Source: Pseudisothecium myosuroides (taxonomy: Eukaryota; Streptophyta; Bryopsida; Hypnales; Lembophyllaceae). From it: DNA of 64,000 nucleotides. Of the stretch, positions 12,348-24,089 are shown piece after piece; position 1 is the first letter of the stretch; each line of letters opens with the position of its first letter. The stretch spans positions 14,076,501 through 14,140,500 of the forward strand of contig OX637291.1 in NCBI GenBank assembly GCA_951799445.1. Direction: 5' to 3'. Made by a program: the position numbers and the translations under genes. A model generated the notes under the pieces. It was not told where the DNA came from. It searched no databases and saw nothing but the letters and a program-made list of their open reading frames with translations.

Positions 12348-13060
12348 TTGTCCTTTATTTTTATTATTTTAAACATCAAAGTGACAAATAATACATAATT
12401 ACAAAGAGTCTAACTTTGGAATTGCAAAATATAAAAAGTGAAGCCCTTATTTAAATCTTCACTTTTTATTCTTTTTATTTTTTAAATCAACATGACAAAT
12501 AAATCATAATTAGGAAGAGTTTTGGAGAATTGCAAAAATCAAAAGTTAAAGTTTTTACTTAGTTAATTCTCAATACTTTATTTTGAATTTTTAAATCATT
12601 GTGACAATAATACTTGAATAGAATGAGTCATTGAGAATTGCAAAAAATAAATGAAAAAATTCTATCTTAAATCTCCACTTCTTAGATTTAACTTATAAAA
12701 CTAAATAGACAAATAATTCATGAATAGAAAGAGTCTAGGAAAATTGCAAGAAATGAATAAAAAAGTTCTTATTAAATATCCATCCATCCTTTATTTATTT
12801 ATTTTTAAATCAATATGACAAATAATACATGAGAAGGATGATTCTTTGTGAATTGCAAAACAAAAAATGGATACGATCTTACTTCAATCTCTTCCACATA
12901 TATTTTATTTTAAAATCAAAGTGACAAATAATATATGAGTACTTGAATAGGATTATTCATTGAAATAATTGCAAAAATTAAATAGGAAAGTTCTTACTAA
13001 AATCTCCACTTTTTATTTCATATTTTTAAAATCAACATGACGAATTGTTGAAAATTAAGG
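12290..13060 (+). repeat. Tandem array, ~105-115-bp unit, about seven copies
   Basis: The phrase ATCAA.(A/G)TGACAAATAAT recurs near 12372, 12485, 12598, 12705, 12815, 12915 and 13031, each followed by A(T/G)GA..GAGTC, GAATTGCAAAA and a T-rich AAATCTCCACTTTTTA-like phrase. The first unit overlaps the outer end of the right 0.54-kb repeat, so that repeat may have arisen beside or out of this array. Confidence 0.8.
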
Positions 13061-15581
13061 GGATTCTTTAAAAATTCAACAAGATGTGTGGGCCTTAAAA
13101 ATCACCTAAAAAAAATCATATATTGAAGAAGTTGGGTCTATTAAAAAGATTTTTTTTAATTTATTAATAGTCTTTATCTCTAAAACATTGAAAATAAGCA
13201 ACAATGTAGAATATCTTTTGTAATGAATGCATGCATAATGTGTAAATCTTTTTGAGTGAGGTGGAATCTTTGCAATGTCCTCTTATAGGTACCAAAGGTT
13301 GAAGTATTGATTGCCTCTAGTATACTAGACTCGGTTGTAGAAACCTTCATTTCTTGAATTAAAATTTGTGCGTGTGGGTGATTGCAAGAAATACTTGTCC
13401 TATTTCTTATCCCCTTGTCCTCAGATAGGTGGTTTTTTGCTCATAACTTTTGCATTGTTTGTCCATTTAACATGAAATTTGGAATAAAGGTAGAGCAGTA
13501 GTTGCAAACATTGGATAATTTTTTAAAAATAAATAAAATTATTTTACTATTTTTAACCTATCCCCAATTGGTTATCTACCTTGGCCATGGGAGGGGGGAT
13601 AGTCCTATTTTGACCCAAAAATGAAAATTTGAAGCCATAAATTGGACATGCTGGAGGTCTATTGACATTACAAGGGCCAATGATGATTTTTTTATATGAA
13701 AATAGCAACATGTTGGTTGCACACATGGGGTCAATCTGACCTTCTTTTGTGCGAAGGCTACAAAGAGGGAAAAAATTTCCTTCATGAATTTTTTGGTGCA
13801 ATGCAAGCGCAATATTTTCTATTAGTTTTTTTGTTTTGTTTTGTTTTTGAATTAGTAAAAATGAAAAACTCTACAAACCCCTTTTCTAGGAGGTTGATAT
13901 ACAGGAAAATTGACCTTCATGTAGTCGAGTATTAGCCATTGAAAATTTTCCATAACAGCTGAAATCCACCAAGTATGGATAGGATATGGTAAAATATCCT
14001 CCAATTTTTTAGGGGCACCGATTGATTTCCGGTCCTTAAAATTTCTTTCTAATTTTACATCTTATATTTTCAAAATGCAATCGGGTTTTTTTCCACTTCC
14101 ACCTGCTAACTTTGAACTAATTGCTATTTTTTCTTGATTGTTGGAATAAACTATGAATTTTTAAAGGACTAAAAAGGATGTATTCAATATTGACCCTAGG
14201 CTGTCATGAATCTAAATCTATAAGGATTTTAGAAAAAACTCAAAATTAGGTGCACTCATCTTAGCAAATTCTATAACAAACATATACTAATAGAAAGAAG
14301 AAATCAAACTCTGCTATTCTAAATGATAAATTTACATTTTAATAGGTAGAATACAATAGATAAACAAAATGTTCATCTTGTTTGTAACCTATAACCACAT
14401 AGTCAAACTTCTTCACTTTGTATTCTATATATTTGCCACTATATACAATTTTATTTTTTATTTGTATTGATGAAATCACCTATTTCCTTGAAGTTGTAAA
14501 TATTTTAGAGATTTTGGTGAAGGTTTGAAACCACCATGAACTTTTAGAAGCAAAAGTGGAAAAAATTCATATCAAATACAAAATATTTTTTAATAAGTTC
14601 TATTTTTTATTTTTATTGTAATTAGTTGTATTTTGGTTATATAGAAGATAATATTGTTTTAAAAAAGCAATTATAGAACTATTCAGTTTTTAGTTTTTTT
14701 TACTTTTCATTTTTCAAAGCCAAATTTGACATTCAAAATGATATTTTAGCATCTAAGCAAAACCAAAAGAATAAATCTTCTTACATCTAGTTGCAACTCC
14801 ATATGAAAATTTCAATAAATTTCTAAAAAGTAACAATTTGAAGTTGAGAGTTGATAAACACGAATTTAAATATAAAATGATATGGAAACTTGGTGAATAC
14901 TATGACGTTCTACACTGTACTAAGTATATATGAAAAGATTTTGCCCTTTTTTTAAGTGTACTTTACATTAGATGTGATTTTCCTTCATCAATCCTTCAAA
15001 TTTCACCGTAATTTCAAATTTTCCCTAATTGTTTGAAAATTTTATGAGGCTAATATAGAAAACAAGTGATTTCACCTCTAAAAGAAAATAATTTATAATT
15101 TTTATAATAATTTTTATGTAGTGCCAAAATTAATTATACATAATGAAGAAGTTTGATTCCTTAGTCTCATAGGCTCCATCCCTTGCAGGGTTAAGAACAA
15201 CTTTGATTATCTAGCCATTTTTTTGTCTCTCCATTCAGTCTTGCATATATATCTGAACTTTTGAATCGCACAATATCATGATAGCACATTGAGATCTTTA
15301 CCACAGACATGAACAACTTTTCATGACACACACAAGATTTATTTTAGGACACAAATTGTAATTCACAAATAAGAGTTCAAGCACCAATTGAATAGGTGAG
15401 ACAGTTGAGGTTAAGTCGGTTGCCGGATAGCCCATTTCTCAAGATCTCTTCTTCAATTTTTTGTGAATTCTTGGTTAGTAGTTGTGTACTTCAGATGTTA
15501 TAAAACCTAGATACTCAATAATATATGCGTGTTATCATGGAGCATACAGATCTTCAAAAGTTGAACACACGTGCACATGCA
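13061..15581. other. Intergenic AT-rich DNA
   Basis: I found no gene. Short open frames around 13553-13935 lie on both strands in low-complexity sequence and have no recognisable domain or splice context. The rest is AT-rich with no repeat that I could delimit. Confidence 0.45.
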
Positions 15582-15768
15582 TACAGTAGAACCTGTCTAG
15601 ATCCTTCTAAAAGCCAATAAACCTCTCTAAATTAATGTTGTCAAACTGATCGTGGACTTGTTTCCAATACGAAGGCTATGACTAAAAATGAACATAAACA
15701 AATAAACCTCTTTAAGCTAATCTTGTCAGACGGGCCAAGATCTATCAGTTTAGAGAGGTTCTACTATA
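15582..15768. mobile_element. Small MITE with TACAGTAGAACCTCT-type ends
   Basis: The left end reads TACAGTAGAACCTGTCTAGA and the right end is its approximate inverse (GTTTAGAGAGGTTCTACTATA). Two related elements lie at 20068-20264 and 20266-20464. This terminal sequence is common in plant genomes, where it marks small non-autonomous DNA transposons. Confidence 0.75.
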
Positions 15769-16372
15769 TTGCAATGACGAAACTAGCGAGGACGCTCAGT
15801 TAGTCGGTGTCTTGCCAGTCAAGCTAACTCTCCATTGCACAACGGCTGGTGGCACTGCATTATTTTCTCAGTTACTGTGGAATGAAGGGGCACAAAAGCA
15901 ATGTCGCGTTCAAAGTGGACAATAATATGTGTACTGGTCATAGAGAAGCTCAAACGTTTGCATTATACTTGAATAGATGATCTATTGTGGCAACCTTGTG
16001 ACGCAAAATTATAAGGTACTGTACATCAGACAATCGAACAAGAACAAAGCTGAAATAGAAATCTAAAGTTGTGCAAAACAAATCAAATGTCAATTATTCC
16101 AATTATCTCCTAATTTTAAAGGTATAACGACTCTTCACATAGTATGGAGTCACTTTGTTTGCCTTGAAGCCACTCAGTTTTTGTCTCTGGCACTCAGTTC
16201 ATGGACGCTAGCTTGCAGTTGACGATACACTTCAAGATTTAAGAAATCCCTGCATTGATACGGAAGGGGGATGGGAGATGCCCCGGATTATCAAAGATCT
16301 TTGAAGGAAACTTATGAAAAAAAAGTAGAAAAGCCCAAAAAGAATGTCGGAAGTGATGAATTATGGACTAGG

Positions 16373-16492
16373 CAATTGTAAAGCAGGCCAAGTTATCAAA
16401 AATAATCGCTGGTTAGGACCTATCAAGCCGCAGCCAACGAGGTTGGTACTAACGTGCAATTATTTTTGATGACTTGGCTTGCTTTGCAATTA
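16373..16492. mobile_element. 120-bp fold-back element
   Basis: The arms pair imperfectly over about 35 bases: CAATTGTAAAGCAGGCCAAG at the left and the inverse of CTTGGCTTGCTTTGCAATT at the right, continuing through ATCAAAAATAAT. The remainder of 15769-16736 has no gene that I can support. Confidence 0.7.
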
Positions 16493-16736
16493 CCGAACAT
16501 AATGTCAATGTAGGAGAGTTGAGCCGCGTTTGTCTTCTTTGATCGCTTAACTAATCAAAACATGCCACATGCAATGGCGAAAGTTTTTTGCATTTAGATG
16601 ATGTTAGGTGGATCCACATTCACTAATTTAATATCAGTTGATAGTAGTAGAGATTTCTCTCATATTTCTCTCACTGCCACACCAATGAAACTTCTACTTC
16701 ATACCAACCCTGTTGAAAATTTACACAAGGCAAGTA

Positions 16737-17592
16737 CACTAAAATTGGTAAATAGTGTTGGGTGATAATTAGTGTTGTTCCCTATTTTTACCCCCCAACA
16801 CTATTTTCCAACTTATGTGTAAATAGTGTTGGGGCACTTATCTCCCGCTGTCAAAATCTGCCCCTTCCCTGCCAAACTGTGTTTTCCGCCTCTTGCCGTC
16901 ATACTTTGGATCTTCCCTAGGAAACTGATGTTTTCCGCCTCTTCCCGTCAAACTTTGGCCCTTCCCTGGAAAGCTGTTTTTTCCACACCTCTTGACGTCC
17001 AATTCCTTCTCTAAGAAAGAAGAGGCTCCTTCCACAAGGGGGGGGGGGGGGGGGGGGGGGTATATACTTCGTGGTTTCCCGCCGATTCCTTTGCCGCTTG
17101 ATTTCAAATTTCAAACTTCCGTTGCCTATATCTTTTTTTTGATGTATGTAATTGAACATTGGATGACACCATTGGATTTGTCTTTCTTTCCTCTATTTCC
17201 TCTGAAAAATAGTTTTTTTTTTTTTTTGGTCACCACTTTTTTATTTTAGCATTTTTCAGCATTTTCTCACAGCAATTCAGCATTTTCTCACAGCAATTCA
17301 GCAATTTTCAGCAATTCAGCATTTCATTTATTTATTTCAGCAATTCATTATTTATTTCAGCATTTCAGCATTTCAGCATCTCATTGTCTATTTCAGCATT
17401 TCATTTAGTTCCCATCTAACACTAAATGCACTCTTGTAAAAATTCTGACTCTCTCTGTCATTCATCTGATTTTACTATCGAGTTAAAATAGTGTTAGATT
17501 TGGTAAATAATGATCTAACACTAACCTTGCAAATCACAATTAGTGTTAGGTGGGACAATTAGTGTTGCCAACACTATTTACCAATTGTAGTG
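16737..17592. mobile_element. CACTA-ended MITE with an internal G run
   Basis: The left end CACTAAAATTGGTAAATAGT and the inverse of the right end (CACTACAATTGGTAAATAGT) pair over about 25 bases, and both are bordered by a TA dinucleotide. Inside are three ~60-bp tandem units (16863-17000, each with GTTTTCCGCCTCTT.CCGTCA), 23 consecutive G (17038-17060), and TTTCAGCATTTCAGCAATTC-type repeats (17250-17405). No transposase frame is present. Confidence 0.75.
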
Positions 17593-17625
17593 TAGTGGAC
17601 ATTATTAGTCTTAATTTGCCTCTCC

Positions 17626-18899
17626 TTAACCAATCAAAACTTGCCACGATGGCAAAACTCTCCTGCATTGACAATATGGTCTAACTGTGATCACTCTGAG
17701 TACATGGCTTTGGCACATCGTGTGTCTGGTTGAAATCTTAGCGAGTTCAGCAAAAATGAGCGCAGGGATGGTCCACCGCACCTCCATTGTGTCGTCGAGG
17801 GCGCTGATCACTTCGCATGCTGCTTGATGAATTTCCTGTCGCTCTACCTCTAGTTCGTCCTTTCGTTGTAGTGCTTGCTTCCGGAACCGATTGAGCCGCT
17901 CAAAGATCTCATCCGAGTTTCCTTTTATATCACTGAACATTTTTACATCCTCAATTAGTGTGAGCCTCCGAATCAGAGGCAGAGCAACACAACAAGCAGA
18001 ACCTCGATCCTTAAGGACACCGAGCCGAATGAATCACAAAATCAGTAGTCTCCTAAGAGCTCCTCTCAAACGTGAAGACGCAACATAGACATGTAGTTTT
18101 TTCCCATGTTTAGGCTCACAGTATTAATGGCAGCAACTGGCTGAAATGAACTGATGCTGTCTGCGGTCGCAAAAGAGCAAAAGAGCAAGAGAATTTTATT
18201 ATGCTCACTTTTCGGCTGGTACTTGGCATTACATGTGAGCTTGCTGTTGAAGCTTGCCAAAACAGTGACAAGATCAATGGCAGCTACAGTAGCAAGATTG
18301 TGCACCTCGAAGCATTAGGTCAATCATTAAGTATCAACCAATATGCAAAACACTGCCCCTCCAAAAGTACTTGCGATCAAACAGTGTGAACAACCCTTCT
18401 ATGTTTTGAAATAGAAATAAACTACAGACAGGCATCAATCATATCCTCTCAAACATCAAGCATATCGTGATGTCATTCGCAATTACTGCAGATAGCTAGA
18501 ACTCAATAAATATTTGGAAGCAGCGATGCATGGCGAAAATCCTCAAAAAGCTGGAGACCTAAGCCGTTGAGCTTGTCAATTGAGTACCAGTACCTGACGA
18601 GGACGCAACACTTACTTTCCCGAATGGCAAGATCACAACAACAAGAGATATGAAAACTCGAATTCGAATCACGTCCGAATTAGAATCAATGCTTAGCTCC
18701 ATCCCTCAATGCGCGGACTCCATAGCCACTTTACCTCCACTTTCACCTCAACGATCTTCTCGAATACATCGCGTTTACAAGCCGAAGTACACTGAGGCAA
18801 GAACAAATTAAAGACAGACTTACCTTCTTTCAAGGACGTGATCGAGACGTGCAGCGATCGTGTCGCCAACCGCTTCATCGGACGTGCCTCGGCCGCCAT
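17626..18899 (-). CDS. Doubtful two-exon gene, predicted coiled-coil protein
   Basis: I do not recognise this protein. Exon 1 would be 18824-18899, from the ATG that follows a GC-rich leader to a good donor (GGTAAGT); it gives 25 residues, basic and Ser/Arg-rich, ending in phase 1. A phase-compatible acceptor at 18002/18003 opens a frame to the TAA at 17626, about 150 residues in all. Residues from ATGTTCAGTGAT (17940) onward are charged and heptad-like, rich in E, K, R and Q over about 50 residues, suggesting a coiled coil. The C-terminal ~30 codons lie in sequence that resembles 16498-16590, so they are probably repeat-derived; a donor at 17781 (GAG then GTGCGG) would end the exon earlier. 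A MITE sits immediately downstream. The gene may be truncated, a pseudogene, or part of a longer transcript; exon joining is my inference. Confidence 0.3.
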
Positions 18900-19523
18900 T
18901 GCCGGTACCAGTGGTGCCCGAACAACTCTCAGTTGGAGCGTTCTGTGGTGACTCGATGTTTGGATTGTGCGGGCCAAATTTTGGACAATCTTAATTAAAC
19001 ACGCGTGACCGAATTACTCCCGCAGCACACCGTTTGACAAATTGAATTAATCAGCCGCACATTCATTCAAACGACATCGCAAAACCGTTGCCAATGTTTT
19101 GAAGAAGATAAGTCGTGGAAGAAGATAAATTCATTCAAATTCATTCAAACGGCATCGTAAGAGTAAGGTAGGAGGCTCTGAAAGCAAGCGGGCATTTAGA
19201 ACTGCCCATGTAGACTCGCCTGATATGGAAGTGAGGTGGTCTTTGAATGGACCTTCTGTAGTTATTGAATGGATCAATAAAAAAAATATTATTTATCGCA
19301 AGAGTCAATCATTCTCTTTGCTTTCTCCATTTTTCTCTAGAAGTTGCATGTGAACGGTTTACGGAAGACCTAGGGTCACAAATAGGGACCTATGACTCAT
19401 CTTGTTTGAAAATTCATAAGTAATTCAAATATGCTTCAAAAAATACAAAACGACTTGTGTTACAATCAAAATCTATTTTTTTGTCTGAAAAATGAGCTAA
19501 AAATAATCCCGTCCAAGAAACCC

Positions 19524-19884
<361 letters not shown>

Positions 19885-20067
19885 GACATGAAAAAGGCGG
19901 ATCAGTCCTTAAATGCTTGCATTTAGAGCCTCCTACCTTACTGCGTATGATTTGAAGAAGATAGGTCACTGACGAGTAAAACGATTGCACCTGGAACAGA
20001 AATTCCACCTGTGGTAACAGAATTCTAGGAGGAAAATGCATTCTAAGTTACAGCAAGCATTGCAAAC

Positions 20068-20464
20068 TACAGTAGAACCTCTCTAAGTAAGTTGATAGGT
20101 CCTGGACCGGTTTAATAGATTGGTTTATAGAGGTTTATTGGCTTCTGGAGGGTCATTTTTAGTCACAACCTTTGTTATGTGGCCCAATCCGGGACCAGTC
20201 TGACAGATTGGTTTACGGAAGTTTATTTGCTTATAGAGGAACAACTTAGGGAGGTTCTACTATATTACAGTACAATCTCTCTAAACTGATAGGTCTTAGA
20301 CTAGTCTAACACGGTTTGACAAGATTACATTTGAAAGGTTTATTTGCTTATGGAAGGTCATTTTTAGTCATAACCTTTGTTATGGGGACAAGTCCAGTCT
20401 AATAAGATTACCTTACAAAGGTTTATTTGCTTATGGAGGATCGGCTTAGGGAGGTTCTATTGTA
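20068..20464. mobile_element. Two MITEs in tandem, TACAGTAGAACCTCT ends
   Basis: Element one is 20068-20264 and element two 20266-20464. Each begins TACAGTA.AA.CTCTCTAA and ends in GGGAGGTTCTA followed by CTATA or TTGTA. Both contain two copies of AGGTTTATT.GCTTATGGA or its variant and a TCATTTTTAGTCA.AACCTTTGTTATG phrase. They belong to the same family as 15582-15768. Confidence 0.8.
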
Positions 20465-21522
20465 TCATGAAGTCCATTCAAGGCATTGGTGAGGACAGAG
20501 TTGTGGAATACTCCTCGACGTTCCCCGCTCTCAATGTTTCCTGATGAAGCGCAAAGATCCCCGTTAGGAAAGCATCACCCTTTCCAACGGGGCTTATAAA
20601 AACACCACTTAGAGTTGACTTTTTCTAAACTAAATTTATTGAGATTTTATGCAAACCAAAGAATTTTTCACATATTTATGTGTGCAACTGCAACAAAGGA
20701 TATGGGATATGCAATTGCATGTGTATAAATCTATATACCTTCATATGTATATATTCCCGAATTTAATTACCCGTATCAATAAAAATCACGATAAAAATCT
20801 ATATTCATATTTATGCATCCATATTTGTATAATCATTGACGATTGTATGCAATATCTGTATATCTACCTTGGATCCCAATTTTTTTTTAAAGTACTACTA
20901 GCCACCCTTGAATTTTCAAAGTGGGAGGGTGGCTAGCTTTTTTGAGGGGATAGTATGAAGTAAAGCTAATAGCATCTAAAAGCGGCACTTTCAAAGTTTC
21001 TAGCCTCACTACCTCAAAATTTAAATGACAAAAAATTGATGAGATTACTAGTAAATTCAAGAGAAATGCAACCTAAGAGTTTTTGCAATTATTTGATGCT
21101 GTAGTAATATTTTATAAATTTTAAAGTTGAGAATACAGAGTAGTTCATACATAACAATAGACTCTCATCAAATGGACACTTTTACAACAAAAATGTCTCA
21201 ATTTTCATTTAATTGTTTCAAAAACTCCTCACCTTTCACTGGTTGTATGCTCTTGAAAAGTTACAGTGTTTTTGAATCAAGGAAGTGTTCATTCAAGGCC
21301 ATTTTTTGTGGAGAAGAAGACAGGTTGTTGAAATTTGGTGCTTCTACTTTATACCAAGATCCAACTAAGGTAACTAAGTGACACCTATTATGAGGATTTT
21401 TAAAATGCAAATTTAAAAAAAATACAAAAACAATCTTCCATGGAGTGCAAAAGCTACACTTTACATCTATAGACTTGAATGAAACATGCCAATATTAACT
21501 CTCATTTATTCATCCCCTTAAT
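20465..21522. other. Intergenic DNA with a dispersed repeat copy
   Basis: No gene is seen. 21030-21330 is the second copy of the dispersed repeat at 4380-4680. A short imperfect inverted repeat (CTAGCCACCC / GGGTGGCTAG) lies at 20889-20937. Confidence 0.5.
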
Positions 21523-22460
21523 GTTTAACCCCTAAAAACCCAAGGCCTTTTTCTGCCAAAAAACACTAAAAACTGCCATTTCTATAGCATAGAGTAAAAA
21601 AAAATGAAAAATGTTTTTTTTTGCACATCTAACTGTAGGATCTTACACCTAACTAGTATGAGAATGTATGGAAAAAATTTCAGAATTTTTGACCGCTCAA
21701 ATTGCATGATATTTGCGTTTAAGGTGGAAAAAATAAGTTTTTCAACACATTGCGGGACTAGATTTTTTGACTTTGAACATTTTTAACTTAAAATTTTTGC
21801 ACTACAGAGTTTTGAGCTTTAAATCTTTGTAGTGGAGAATTGAGTTGAGAGTTTAAGGGAAAAAAAAATATTTGAAAAAACTTAATTGTCATTCCTAAAA
21901 AATTGTTAAGTAGAAGTAGGTACGAGATAGAAGGAAAATCTAAAATATTAGTATATTTTAGATGGAATTAAAGTACACTAATCCCAATGGTGAGATTGTT
22001 CTAGCAAGTAAAGGAAACCATGAGAATTTATTTTTTTTGAAAAATAACAAAAATAGCATTCAGAAATGAATCCTTCAAGTTATTTTTTCCAAGAAGATGC
22101 TCTAATTGCCCGAAAAACAAGAATGTCCATAACTTTCTCATAAAAAATCCAAATGAAATGAATCAAAGCTTTCCAGATAGACAAAAATATAATCTATGGA
22201 AAAAAAATATTTAAAAAAAAAATCAAATTTTTTCCATTTTTTTTGCTACCCGGGCTGCCCACCGTCCCCTATTTTGAGCTTATTTGGTCATAACTAATGT
22301 TCCCGGGCACCGATTGTGAAAAAATTATATTCCCACATAGCTTATCAGTTTTTCTATCTTCAAAAAAAGTTTCAAAAAATCATGACAAAATTTCAGCTCA
22401 TAATTACCTGCCCGAAATCCCATTTGTCTCCCGAAGGGACAATGGGCCTTTAGGGGTTAA
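21523..22460 (+). mobile_element. ~0.94-kb element with TTAACCCCTAAA ends, copy 1
   Basis: The left end TTTAACCCCTAAAAACCCAA and the inverse of the right end (TTTAACCCCTAAAGGCCCAT) form short terminal inverted repeats. The interior is collinear with 62388-63328: shared landmarks are GGATCTTACA, AGTATGA.AATGT.TGG, AATTTCAGA..TTTGAC, CACTAATCCCAATGGTGAGA and ATGAATCAAAGCTTTCCAGA or its variant. No transposase can be read. A minus-strand copy lies at 51129-52055 and a partial one at 50190-50715. Confidence 0.75.
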
Positions 22461-22829
22461 ATTCACCCAATATAGCAATTCCATTCCAAGACTTTATATC
22501 AATTTAGTGATTTCATCCATTGTGAAAAGAAAAAAATACATCATCAAACATTCTTTCACAAAAATTGCATTGTTTTGGGGTGGAATTTTGCTTAATATCA
22601 AAACCATACTACTTATGTGATGAATTGTTTAAGTTTTTTTGACACACCTACAACCAACACTAATTATAATTGAACATTTTCAATATTTTTAATTATTAAA
22701 ATATTATTGGATTTTATTGGCAACTAAAAGAGATTCCAACACGTTTTAGCATGCATTATTTGACAACTATATTCTAGTAATGACCTTTACGTCAGCTAAT
22801 TTTTAGAATGACATTTGGAATTTCCATAT

Positions 22830-23645
22830 TAACAGACATAGGATCCACTTTGCAAACATAGCCCGGGGCTTTTGAGGTAACACGACTAAATAGTGAATTC
22901 AAACCAAACCAAGACAAACATGATATAATGAAGTTAAGATGAAAAGGGTAGAATGAAGTTAAAACAAAAATAATGGAATTTCAAAGTCATAAGATTGAAA
23001 TTGAAGCCCATTGTATGTTTTCAATTGAAAGAGTTCAAAAGATTTTGAGAGAACCAATGGGAACCTTTGGAGTTCAGTTTTTTTACAAAACCAAGGCTAA
23101 ATTTTTTAGAATTAAATAAAATATAATATGAAAATTTAAAGTTTTTTGAGCCAACCACTGTGATTTGGGTATTGAAAAATATAGGATCCACTTTGTAACC
23201 ATGGGGTTCTTTTGAAGTCACAACTAAAAAAAGGATGGAATGAAGCTATGACAAAAATAATGGAATTTTGAAGTTACACGACTAAAATTGAAGCCCACTA
23301 AGAATGGAGGGAGTTGAAAAGTTTTTAGAAGAAACTAATGAGAACCTTTGAGGTCCAATTAATTTTTTAAACAAAGGCTGAAAGAATTTGGATTTAAAAA
23401 AATAATACTATGAGAATTGAAAAGGTTCATTTTACAACCATAGGTTCGGTTCTATAGAGAATTTAGTGGCTTTTAATTGCTAAAGTTAAAAAGATATTTG
23501 AAGGAACTAATGGAAACCCTTGGGCTTAATTTATTAAACCAAAGCTATAAAAATTTGAATTTGAATTTGGAATCAAAACAATATGAGAGTTAACAAGGTC
23601 TACTTTGCATCCATAAAATTTTAATCTTAGGGGTATTGAAAAATA
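22830..23645 (+). repeat. Diverged tandem array, units of ~180-330 bp
   Basis: The phrase TATAGGATCCACTTTG..ACCAT, or its variants, recurs near 22840, 23180, 23420 and 23600, each followed by a TTTTGAGGT..CACGACTAAA-like phrase, a GGAATTT..AAGT phrase, and GAACC(T)ATGGGAACC(C/T)TTGG. The units shrink towards the right. Confidence 0.65.
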
Positions 23646-24005
23646 TAGAGTTCAACATTGGCTATTGGTCAACCTACACTTCCAAAGTCCAACATAATGA
23701 ATTCACATTTGCCAATACTTCCATGTCAATTGAAGTCTAGAGACTTTTAACCTTCAAAGGGTGAGCCTATAATTATTTTTTCAAACTTCATTTTGCAAGT
23801 ACCTATGAATTTATCTAGATTTTTTGTATATATTTGTCAAAGATGTGACTACATGTCTTCTATTAGTTATAAAAATTTCACATTATTTTGGAAAAAATAT
23901 AAAATTACCATGAATTTTAATATATAAAGCAAAATAATTCATACCAAATGCAATTGATGCTCAAATTTTTTGAAAATCTCTCTAGGTTTATATTTTAGTA
24001 CCAAA
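23646..24005. other. Intergenic AT-rich DNA
   Basis: No gene or repeat boundary can be recognised in this stretch. Confidence 0.45.
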
Positions 24006-24089
24006 CACTAGTAGAAAAGGTGGTCTTGGAGCACCATGCATGCTACAATGTCAAAGCTCGGTGCTGCAAGACCACCTTTTCTACTAGTG
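24006..24089. mobile_element. 84-nt near-perfect hairpin, CACTA-like ends
   Basis: Arms 24006-24035 and 24060-24089 are 30 bases each and complementary at all but one position, around a 24-base loop. The outer end reads CACTAGTAGAAAAGG, which resembles the terminus of plant CACTA transposons, so a very small non-autonomous element is the simplest reading. The same geometry would also suit a small-RNA precursor. No clear 3-bp target duplication was found. Confidence 0.8.
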
